Part shown: in pieces, positions 52,540 through 60,105 of the stretch
Layout of the letters: each line of letters begins with the position of its first letter
Numbering within the stretch: position 1 is the stretch's first letter
DNA from: CAZZNQ01 sp964655775
GTDB taxonomy: Bacteria; Planctomycetota; Brocadiia; SM23-32
Length of the DNA: 64,000 nucleotides
Assembly: GCA_964655775.1 (NCBI GenBank)
Contig: CAZZNQ010000005.1
Span: forward strand, 23,566-87,565
Reading direction: 5' to 3'
Notes under the pieces: generated by a model
Told to the model about the DNA's origin: nothing
Seen by the model: only the letters and a program-made list of their open reading frames with translations
The model's database searches: none
Program-made: the position numbers and the translations under genes

Positions 52540-54126
52540 CTACGCCCTGAGCACGACTGGCTGTTGACGCAACTTCTTGAACTCCTCGGCGACCGGCAAA
52601 AGCACGGGATCTGCCGCCCTTGTCACGGACATGCCGAAGTCCCGGACAAGCGGGACCACTTGGCAGACAAACCGCAGGATCTCAGTTTGCTCGTCGCTTA
52701 TCACCTGGAAGGGCCCGACGGCGTGGTTGGCGCGGCGGATGGCCACTGTCGGCATAGGCACTCCGTCCCCCAAGCGAACGCCCATGCCTCCCGGCTCCTG
52801 AATCACTTCGATGTCGGCCGCCCTGGCAGCCACCTGAGGGAATGTGAGCCAAACGATGCAGCGCAACGCGAGGCCCGCTTCATGGGCTCGGTCAGGCCTC
52901 GGCAGTTTGCTGCCGAACGCCTGGAAAACCAGAAGTAGACCTCCGTCCTCCACCGAGACTTGCTTCAACGAGAACTGCATTCCTTCCAGGCCTATGCCAG
53001 CGATGGCTCGTCGGAGTGCTGAGCTCGTCTGCCAGACTGACTCGCCCGCGACAGTCCCAGGTTGCCCAAACCACTCCGACACATCGATGCCGAGGACCTT
53101 CTTGAGAAACTTGGGCAGGGCTTGCCGGTGGTCTATAAGTCCGAGCTGCGCGCCTACAAGAGCCCCGAAAAACACGGCTAACCACGGACCGAACTCGCCA
53201 CCAGCTTCCGGGGGAGCCAACCTAGCCAGCACAAAACCGGCCACTCCTCCGAGGACGGCCCCGATCAGGGCTTTGCCCGCGCGCGGACCCGGCGCAGTTC
53301 CAATATCTGGCTCCATGGGTCCAGGGGGGGTTGACCGTGTCGGGGCGCGGCGACCTATCTCGATTCCTTCCCTGAGGTGATCTACTACCTCCCGCGCTTT
53401 GTCATCTGATGGGTTCGCAGCCAGGAACTCCTCGGCCACAGGCAGTACGGTTTCGAATGGGAAGGCAAACTCCCGCGGATCCGACTGCCCGCATGTGCGC
53501 CGCATGATTTGGTCGCCCTCGGCCACGAGTGCCATGCATGCAGCGCTCAGGCCCAACACGGCCGATCGGTACTGCTGACGGGACAAGCGCAGTTGCCGGC
53601 GGTTCTCGACCAGCAGGTGATACGTGGCCGCCATATTGCCGAAGCGTCCGCCTCCGCCCGGGCCCTGACCCTTGCCGCTCATGTACGTGCTGGCAATCCA
53701 AGCCATAGCCTCACCCCAAGACGCGCCGCGGTCCCGGATACCACTGATGTGTGGAAGCTGTACCTTCAGAATCTCATTGTCCGGTTCCAGTTTCCTCAGC
53801 CGACCAGCCCAGCGATCGTACTCCTCGTAGGATAAAGAAAGTAGCATCATGTTCTCGCAGGCGTTAGCCTCCAGATTGTCGAAGACGTTCTTGGGGGGGC
53901 CCGTGAGACCCCGGGGACGTGCCTCGAGGCTTTGGAGGAAGTGGTGGCGAGCCGACACGCCGTCGCCCGTGGCCCAGAAATGCAGGGCCCCGAGGTTGTA
54001 GTGGAGGAAACAGCCGTGCTCCGGGTGCTGCGAGAGTGCCTTCTCCCAGAGCGAACGTGCCGTCGCCACGCGTCTCTCTGTCAGGGCTTTCTCCGCCTCT
54101 CCGGCCTGTTCCACCATATCAGTCAT
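52540..54126 (-). CDS. TPR protein with two central membrane helices (528 aa)
   Basis: The N-terminal 130 residues are TPR-like (AEKALTERRVATARSLWEKAL, LHYNLGALHFWATGDGVSARHHFL). A proline-rich linker precedes two glycine-rich helices (about 285-305, LIGAVLGGVAGFVLARLA, and 318-338, WLAVFFGALVGAQLGLI). The C-terminal 180 residues form an unassigned domain (EGMQFSLKQVSVEDGGLLLVF, LRFVCQVVPLVRDFGMSV). The ATG at 54126 follows GGGAGG by 7 bases and overlaps the stop of the NTPase gene (ATGA), so the two are coupled. Probably the membrane partner of that NTPase. Function unknown. Confidence 0.75.
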   Translation of the reverse strand: MTDMVEQAGEAEKALTERRVATARSLWEKALSQHPEHGCFLHYNLGALHFWATGDGVSARHHFLQSLEARPRGLTGPPKNVFDNLEANACENMMLLSLSYEEYDRWAGRLRKLEPDNEILKVQLPHISGIRDRGASWGEAMAWIASTYMSGKGQGPGGGGRFGNMAATYHLLVENRRQLRLSRQQYRSAVLGLSAACMALVAEGDQIMRRTCGQSDPREFAFPFETVLPVAEEFLAANPSDDKAREVVDHLREGIEIGRRAPTRSTPPGPMEPDIGTAPGPRAGKALIGAVLGGVAGFVLARLAPPEAGGEFGPWLAVFFGALVGAQLGLIDHRQALPKFLKKVLGIDVSEWFGQPGTVAGESVWQTSSALRRAIAGIGLEGMQFSLKQVSVEDGGLLLVFQAFGSKLPRPDRAHEAGLALRCIVWLTFPQVAARAADIEVIQEPGGMGVRLGDGVPMPTVAIRRANHAVGPFQVISDEQTEILRFVCQVVPLVRDFGMSVTRAADPVLLPVAEEFKKLRQQPVVLRA

Positions 54127-57100
54127 TGCCCGGCCTCCCGGTATGAGCATCGCAACACCCTTACTCCCGCTTCAACTGCGAGGAGGGACCCGTCGGGAGC
54201 GCAGCCAGTGAGTGAGATACTTGTCAATGGCGCACTGCCGCTCAGCGCCGCCACCACGTCCCATGACCGCGTATCCAAGCAAAGCAAGTCGCCGACGGCG
54301 TTGCGCACATAGACGTGCCGTCCGTCAGGGGTCGCCGCTCCGTCGCTCAAGCCCCCGCCCATATTCCTCAGCGGCTCACGCTTCTCGTTGTGGCCGAGAA
54401 ACTCCGCGGGGGCACCATAGCTGACGGCCTGCCAATGGGGAGTGCCCGCCTGCCAGAAGAGGCACACCCGGTCCGATACTGGGTCATACGCAGCAAACTG
54501 CAACGTGCCGTCTCCTATGCTGAACTCTCTTGTGCCGAGCACGCTTAGGTCAGCTAGGGGTTCATCTTTCGTGCGGGCAAAGCCAGCCCTGTATACCATT
54601 GCCTGGCCGTGTTCGGTCCACGCGTTCGACAAGCAGCTCCAGACCAGCAATCCCGGCCAGCTCCACAGCCGCGGATTGCCGATCATGAGCATCTCGGAGC
54701 GCACAATCGGGTGAGAACAGCCCTCACGTGTCAAGAACCGGATATCACCAGTATCGAACATCAGCCAGAAACCGCCAGGCACGGCACCGGCCACATCGCT
54801 CGCGCCATGTGGAACCTCGATGGGTAGGATCTCCAGGCTTTTCGGGTCCGCTTGCAGAGCGGGGCCAGCCCGCCCTATGGCCAGGAGCCAACCGCTACCG
54901 TCCAAGGCGAATGTGCAGTCTCTTCCCCAAGCAGCCCGCACGACATGGACAACGTGTCTGAGCCCATCGACCAAGTCCAGGTCTCCGCCGCGCAATCGGA
55001 AGCTGTAGTGCCCTTGCGTGCCCGCTACTCGTGGATCGAGAACAGCCAGGACCTCGCCGCCCCCCATAGTCTGTTGGGTTTCGATCGCGAACCGAATCGC
55101 AGAGCGGGCGCCGACAGCAGCAAACTCCCCATCGGCTAGGCACTGCAGGTCGTGACAGCCAAGGAACAGGCCGACCGAATCGCCCCGGGACAGCGTGCTC
55201 CCGGCGGTCTCTTCTGAAGCCAGATCACATCCTTGCTGCCAGGTATAGAGCGCCCCGCGGTCGTCCACCCACAAGAGCCGGTCCGCCGCCCATGTCATTG
55301 CCACGGGTGCTTCCTTCCAGTGCGTCGTTTCGCACGTGCCGGTGCCCGGGGGGCCGTGCCATCCTTCCAGGCTCCCATCCGTGTAGGCGATCGCGAGCCG
55401 GCCGTCACCTCCCGCGGACATCGCTGCCACGTCGGCGCCATTCCTCTCCAGGACGGTCTTCACGGCATCTGTCGCGGACATGACGATGCGGGTGCCGTTG
55501 GGGAACCGGAAAGCAAAGAAAGTCGATTCACCCGAGTCGGCCAGGCCACTCAGCTCAGCAGGTGGGTCTGCGGGCTTGACCACCTCGCGCTCGGATGAGT
55601 CCGGCCGGGGAGCTAACAGGGCGACCGCGCCGCTCGCTTTCTGGTAGCACAGGTTCTCGCCCACGAAGCCGAGAACCGGATCCTCGAACTCGGGCAGCGC
55701 ATAGCTGAGAGTCTGCGCCGTCTCAACTATCTTTACGGCGCCTTCCGGGCTATACGTGACGCACAACACATCGATCTCTCCCGTGTCGAACGCCAGGGCC
55801 AGGAAACGGCCATCTGCGGAGCACGTCGCGGCAAGCGGCCGCAGCGCGCGGCATGGGATAACACCGGGAAGCTCAGCCCCTCGCGTGAGGTCGATGGCGC
55901 GGATGTCCCCAAGCTTTCGCATGCAAAACGCCGTTTGCCGCTCTGCTGCGATTGCGCCAGTGCAGCTGAACTCATACTCGTGCCTGGTCCGCACCTCTAC
56001 CGCCTCGACCGTCCCTTGGGCTTCGTCGGTAGGCTGCGACCACGTGGCATCCGTGCGGATCCAGCCCCTCCGCCATTCACCTCGGTCGAGTAAGTCGGCG
56101 GCATCGGCACGCCAATCGGACGGACCCTCCCGCCAGAGCGTTGAGAGCAAACACAACGGATGTCGTAACAGCGCGCCTGCATGCCGTAGCAGGAACTTCT
56201 GCCGCTCTCTTATCTCATCGAAGCGCTCTTTCGCCACCAGACCAAAGTCGGCCAGCAGCCCGTAGATGTCCCGACTTGCGCACCGCCCATCCAGGTACCG
56301 CACGTCCCGCAGTAGCTCAACAAGGGCATCCTGGCGACCAGCATGGTACAGGTGATACGGCGCCTCGACGAACGCGTGGGCATCGGTATCCCCGGCACGG
56401 TACCGCATCCCGGCGCTTCGGAGAAAGTAGCTGCCCATTCGTTCGTGCAAAGACTGCCGCTGCTGGCCGGCCACGTACAGGTCCCCCACCACCTCCTGGA
56501 GTTGGCGGTGGTAGAAGGCGAGCAGGGAGGTCCGGTCGGCGCTGCGCTCTATTAGGTAGGGAGCCAAGTCGAAGTGTAGGCGGGACCAGAGCACCACCGG
56601 CAGTCGCTCCGCCTCCGGCCAGTAGCGTGAGCGCGACTGGAAGTCCTGTTTCACTTCCTCATCGGCCGACAGCACGTCCAGTAGCTCGTCCTCGGTCAGG
56701 CCGTGGCGAGCAGCCGCCAAATACCCGAGGGCCTTGCTCACGAGCACATTGCCGTGGTTGCGAGGATCCTCCAGACGTGACAGCATGTCGCGAATCACAC
56801 CGTCGACGGTCTCGAACAGGCCCGGTACCTCGTCCGCTCCGCAGGGCAGCCCGTCGTAGGAGTACCAGCGCCGCGCTTCCTCGAACGCCACCTTCAGGTA
56901 GAGCGGCAGACCTTCTCGCGCGAATTTGCCCAGCACATCGGCCCGTTGCTCGGGTGTGAGCGTCCGTCCGGCCTCCGTTAGCCACGCGTCGAGGATTGTT
57001 GCGCCGTCGTGCGAGGTCAGCGGCGAGAGCTGCACCAGGCCCTCGGCGGGGAATCGCGTCCGGGCCGAACGCAGGCAGTAGCCCGCGTGCTCTTCATCCT

Positions 57101-58478
57101 CCCGCTCCAGGACACTGGCCACGATCCGGACGTTCTCCGGCACCTCAGCCGGCAGCCAGTTCAGCGTGTGCGCGTTGTCGGTCGGACTCAGCTGATCCAG
57201 GGCGTCGAGAAAGAGCCCCAGAGGGTTCTCAGCCGTCGCCAGGGCCAAACGCTTCGGCAACTCCTCCAGAAGCTCTTGGTATTCGGTCGGTGGGTCGTCG
57301 TCCTTCCCGTATTCCCGCCCGGTCTGCCGGCAAAGGCTCTCCAGAAGTGAACGGATGTCCGTGGAGTCCGGTGTGGCGCCGATGAGACGATGGATGAAGA
57401 CGTGGTCTCCCCTCCGGCACTCCTCAACGGCCTTCGCCATCAGGGCCGACTTGCCCGAACCACCTGGCCCGTAGATCACCAGGGGATGGCGGGCATCTCC
57501 GTCGATGTACTCCCGAATGCGCGCCAGGGCTTCCTGACGCCCGATGAAGTGCCGTCGTCGTTCGGCAGCGAAGGCCTCGTGCGCTTCGATCTCCGCGTCC
57601 AGGTCGTCCTGCGACTCGATCCGGCCGATCTCCTCGATGATTGCCGTCGAAAGGTCGGCTTCCACGCACGCGCACAGTTCGTCCAGGTGATCTTCAGAGG
57701 GTCCCTTACCTGCCCAGCTTGCCCTCAGGTCGTGCACCTGGTCGGCCGGGAAGTGCCGTCGCAGCTCATGCTTGAGCTGCTGATGCAGACGGTGAGCATC
57801 CGGATCCGCTTCGGCGAAGCGCTCCCCTGACTCGCCGTTCGGGACTCCCTGAATCGTACGGAAGTAGCAGAAGGCGTGGTCCGTCTGTGCCGTCAGCGCC
57901 CCTTCGCGGATCTCCTGCTCAGTGGCCGAACGCTCGTACTTGATGGTCTCCTGGGCCGGCAGTCCCGCCTCCCGTGCAGCATTCAGCAGGATTCCGTGGA
58001 GCATGTGCTCTTCGTCGGCCCACGCGTCAGCGTCTTCAAACGGGCCGCCCGGCTCCCGTGGCTGGAGGACGTACTCGGCCGGGACTGCGTTCGTGTCAAG
58101 GCGGTACCAGGAGCAAAGGCGCTCTCGGTTGGATTCGGTCATAGCGACCAACAAGCGCTCGAATTCCCCGCCCTCGATCTGCGGCGGAATCGGCTGCCAG
58201 CCATAGCGCTGCCCCAGCAGGACCACGAAGTTCGGCCGGGGCGTCACTTCCCTGCAGCGGCGGATCTCGCGCAGGCAGATGTTCATTGTCTGTTGGTCGA
58301 GGGCCGCTTCTTCGCTCACACCCCAGCGCAGATCGATGGCCTGGAAGCGGCATCCGTGGCTCATACACAGATCGCGCAGCTTCGGCCAGACGCGCTCCTG
58401 CAGCGCATTCCGCTCCGCGACCAGATCACTGAACGTGGAGCTGACAAAGATGCGGAATGTCCGGCTTTGCCTCGCCAC
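54123..58478 (-). CDS. DUF4062-STAND NTPase-WD40-like protein (TEP1/NPHP3-like architecture)
   Basis: About 1,451 residues. The N-terminal DUF4062 domain (TFRIFVSSTFSDLVAERN, CRFQAIDLRWGVSEEAALDQQT) is TIR-like in fold and found before NACHT ATPases in TEP1 and NPHP3. The NTPase has P-loop IYGPGGSGKSAL (about 336) and Walker B LGLFLDALDQLSP (about 419). After a helical region the C-terminal half (about 740-1451) is a repeat propeller with WD40-like blades (GRLAIAYTDGSLEGWHGPPG, DGRHVYVRNAVGDLLCLDTRSWDVV). I prefer the GTG at 58478: it lies after GGGGAAGAAAG and downstream of a strong promoter whose -10 overlaps the alternative ATG at 58523. First gene of the minus operon. Likely a ligand-activated oligomerising sensor. 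Confidence 0.87.
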   Translation of the reverse strand: MARQSRTFRIFVSSTFSDLVAERNALQERVWPKLRDLCMSHGCRFQAIDLRWGVSEEAALDQQTMNICLREIRRCREVTPRPNFVVLLGQRYGWQPIPPQIEGGEFERLLVAMTESNRERLCSWYRLDTNAVPAEYVLQPREPGGPFEDADAWADEEHMLHGILLNAAREAGLPAQETIKYERSATEQEIREGALTAQTDHAFCYFRTIQGVPNGESGERFAEADPDAHRLHQQLKHELRRHFPADQVHDLRASWAGKGPSEDHLDELCACVEADLSTAIIEEIGRIESQDDLDAEIEAHEAFAAERRRHFIGRQEALARIREYIDGDARHPLVIYGPGGSGKSALMAKAVEECRRGDHVFIHRLIGATPDSTDIRSLLESLCRQTGREYGKDDDPPTEYQELLEELPKRLALATAENPLGLFLDALDQLSPTDNAHTLNWLPAEVPENVRIVASVLEREDEEHAGYCLRSARTRFPAEGLVQLSPLTSHDGATILDAWLTEAGRTLTPEQRADVLGKFAREGLPLYLKVAFEEARRWYSYDGLPCGADEVPGLFETVDGVIRDMLSRLEDPRNHGNVLVSKALGYLAAARHGLTEDELLDVLSADEEVKQDFQSRSRYWPEAERLPVVLWSRLHFDLAPYLIERSADRTSLLAFYHRQLQEVVGDLYVAGQQRQSLHERMGSYFLRSAGMRYRAGDTDAHAFVEAPYHLYHAGRQDALVELLRDVRYLDGRCASRDIYGLLADFGLVAKERFDEIRERQKFLLRHAGALLRHPLCLLSTLWREGPSDWRADAADLLDRGEWRRGWIRTDATWSQPTDEAQGTVEAVEVRTRHEYEFSCTGAIAAERQTAFCMRKLGDIRAIDLTRGAELPGVIPCRALRPLAATCSADGRFLALAFDTGEIDVLCVTYSPEGAVKIVETAQTLSYALPEFEDPVLGFVGENLCYQKASGAVALLAPRPDSSEREVVKPADPPAELSGLADSGESTFFAFRFPNGTRIVMSATDAVKTVLERNGADVAAMSAGGDGRLAIAYTDGSLEGWHGPPGTGTCETTHWKEAPVAMTWAADRLLWVDDRGALYTWQQGCDLASEETAGSTLSRGDSVGLFLGCHDLQCLADGEFAAVGARSAIRFAIETQQTMGGGEVLAVLDPRVAGTQGHYSFRLRGGDLDLVDGLRHVVHVVRAAWGRDCTFALDGSGWLLAIGRAGPALQADPKSLEILPIEVPHGASDVAGAVPGGFWLMFDTGDIRFLTREGCSHPIVRSEMLMIGNPRLWSWPGLLVWSCLSNAWTEHGQAMVYRAGFARTKDEPLADLSVLGTREFSIGDGTLQFAAYDPVSDRVCLFWQAGTPHWQAVSYGAPAEFLGHNEKREPLRNMGGGLSDGAATPDGRHVYVRNAVGDLLCLDTRSWDVVAALSGSAPLTSISLTGCAPDGSLLAVEAGVRVLRCSYREAGQ

Positions 58479-58521
58479 CTTTCTTCCCCTACGCTCCAGA
58501 TGCGAATCAATCCGGTTGGAC

Positions 58522-58550
58522 ATTATAGGGGGAAGCGCGTCGCTTTTGAA
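58522..58550 (-). promoter_or_regulatory. Sigma70-like promoter of the DUF4062/RelA-RyR operon
   Basis: Minus strand: TTCAAA (58550-58545), 17-bp spacer, perfect TATAAT (58527-58522). The -10 overlaps the ATG at 58523, so transcription from here would start near 58515 and translation from the GTG at 58478. The unusually good -10 in a high-GC region supports a real promoter. Confidence 0.65.
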
Positions 58551-58608
58551 TACTTCGTTTCCGTACGAGTCGCCGAACACGAATGGGCAGACCGGAGAGG
58601 TTTACGGG

Positions 58609-58638
58609 TTTACAGAGGCCACGGCGTTGGGCCATAAT
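58609..58638 (+). promoter_or_regulatory. Sigma70-like promoter of the Nudix operon
   Basis: TTTACA (58609-58614), 18-bp spacer, CATAAT (58633-58638), each with five of six consensus bases. Predicted start near 58645, with a leader of about 43 bases to the GTG at 58688. It is back-to-back with the minus-strand promoter, 58 bp apart. Confidence 0.6.
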
Positions 58639-58687
58639 CAAAGACGAAGGGAAAACGCGCGCGCACCGTGAAGGGAGAGAAAAGACC

Positions 58688-59104
58688 GTGGCACAGAAGC
58701 CCTTTGGCCTGGCCGTGAAGGCCTTCGTCTCCGATCCAGAAGGCCGCTGGCTGCTGATCAGGCGCTCCGCCGAGAGCAAGTGGTACGCCGGACAATGGGA
58801 CCTGCCCGGAGGCAAGGTGGACCCCGGCGAGGAGTTCGACGTCGCACTGGCACGGGAGATAGAGGAAGAAACCGGGCTACCCGTCGAATTGGAAGGTCTG
58901 GTCGGAGCAGACGAGTTCGAGATGCCGCACGTCCGTGTGATACTGCTCTACATGAGCGCCAGCACGCCCGGCGGCGAGGCCCGTGTGCGCGCCGGCGAGC
59001 ACGATGAGGCCGTCTGGGTACTGCCCGAGGAGATCAAGCGAATGGATATCTCAGGCCAGCTTCGTCCCTTCGTGCTGCCGTACATCGAGCGCTTGCTTGG
59101 CTGA
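58688..59104 (+). CDS. Nudix hydrolase
   Basis: 138 residues. The complete Nudix box runs from Gly42 to Leu64 in the pattern GX5EX7REUXEEXGU: GKVDPGEE at 42-49, then REIEEETGL at 56-64. Nudix enzymes hydrolyse nucleoside diphosphates linked to another group; the substrate is not predictable. KWYAGQWDLPGG before the box recalls MutT-like and ADP-ribose-type members. The GTG at 58688 follows GGGAGAG and starts at the domain edge; the longer frame would precede the promoter. It is divergent from the RelA/SpoT-RyR operon, so removal of a signal nucleotide is a reasonable but unproven role. Confidence 0.9.
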   Translation: MAQKPFGLAVKAFVSDPEGRWLLIRRSAESKWYAGQWDLPGGKVDPGEEFDVALAREIEEETGLPVELEGLVGADEFEMPHVRVILLYMSASTPGGEARVRAGEHDEAVWVLPEEIKRMDISGQLRPFVLPYIERLLG

Positions 59105-59610
59105 ACCCTGACGAGGATGCTAAGCATCAGACGGAGGACCTGTCCGATATGGTCGACAGCCCAAAAACGTGCGAGGTTATGCGGCGCGTGGCGGTGACTG
59201 ATAGTCCAGCGGAACTGGCGTTCTTGCTCTTCCGCTGGTTCCGCACGGCCAAGGTGCAGCGTCGCGGCGAGATAGTGGAACACGTGATCGATGCCGACGG
59301 CCGGTCGCACCCATTCCTGGCGAGGCACGAATGGCGAGAAGTCTGCCCTGGTGTTACAGCTCGTAAGGAGTCCGTCGAGTATCGCCTCAGCGGCGGTAAG
59401 GCGAGGATCGAGGAGACTGTCTTTGTTCGCGTGCAGCAAAGCGCCTGCCCACTGCGCATAGTCATTCTGCAGATAGATGAGACGCAGTCCGAGCACTATA
59501 CGCGTTACGGAACAGAGCGGGGTGCTGTTCTCGTGGAGGGCGTTCAGGTAAGCGAGTAACCACCCGCCGTCAGCGTGTGTGGAAGCAAATAGGGAGAAAG
59601 GGAACGGTCT
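59105..59610. other. Region with ambiguous coding signal
   Basis: 506 bp between the Nudix gene and the next plus-strand gene. A plus frame 59149-59559 (136 codons) and an antisense frame on the minus strand share codon boundaries. The minus reading around 59130-59540 looks protein-like (LRLIYLQNDYAQWAGALLHA, EAILDGLLTSC) but runs without stop into shadow of both neighbours. The plus reading also has reasonable composition (EWREVCPGVTARKESVEYRL). Neither has recognisable homology or a ribosome site, so I call neither as a gene. Confidence 0.4.
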
Positions 59611-60099
59611 ATGAACTCTCGTTCTAGAACTCCTTGCTCGGATTCGGAGGCCGTGGCTGCATTTGCGCAGGATCTGGTACATCACGGCCTCTACGTTCTG
59701 CCGTGCGGAGGCGGCGTGATTGCAGAACCCCGACGCGCAATCCAAGGCCTGGTGCCCAGATACGGCCGCGACGCCGCCGCACTGCTGAGTCTGGCCGTGC
59801 TGACCGAGAGCCCAGAAGTGAGTTTCCTGGAAGGCACGAGATGGATCGCCGCAGGCGTGATGTATCACCTTGCGGACGAATGGCTTCTGATGCACGTCCG
59901 GGAGGCTTGGGAACGCATGACTCGTCGTGACGTCAAGGCAGACGAATCTGACGAGGCGCTCCATCTTATCGAGAGCGTGATCGCCGGTGCATCCGGGCGG
60001 CTTAGCAGGCCTCTACCCAAAGGCATCACCGAACTTGACGAGATGGAGGAATACTACTTGTTCTGGGACGAGCCGAGCGAGCCCCGGTCCGGGCCCTGA
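59611..60099 (+). CDS. Hypothetical protein (162 aa) upstream of the actin-like fusion
   Basis: Not recognised. Predicted mostly helical and soluble, with AVAAFAQDLVHHGLYVLPCGGGV, RWIAAGVMYHLADEWLLMHVREAW and an acidic tail (GITELDEMEEYYLFWDEPSE). AGGGAG and GGGAACGG lie before the ATG. It ends 6 bases before the start of the actin-like protein gene, so the two are almost certainly co-translated and may interact. Confidence 0.6.
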   Translation: MNSRSRTPCSDSEAVAAFAQDLVHHGLYVLPCGGGVIAEPRRAIQGLVPRYGRDAAALLSLAVLTESPEVSFLEGTRWIAAGVMYHLADEWLLMHVREAWERMTRRDVKADESDEALHLIESVIAGASGRLSRPLPKGITELDEMEEYYLFWDEPSEPRSGP

Positions 60100-60105
60100 G
60101 CTGCA

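Noticed and set aside
58948..59964. 338-codon minus frame over the Nudix 3' end and the 162-residue gene
   Set aside because: Both ends are antisense to genes with better support. Only the middle part looks protein-like, and it has no start or stop of its own.
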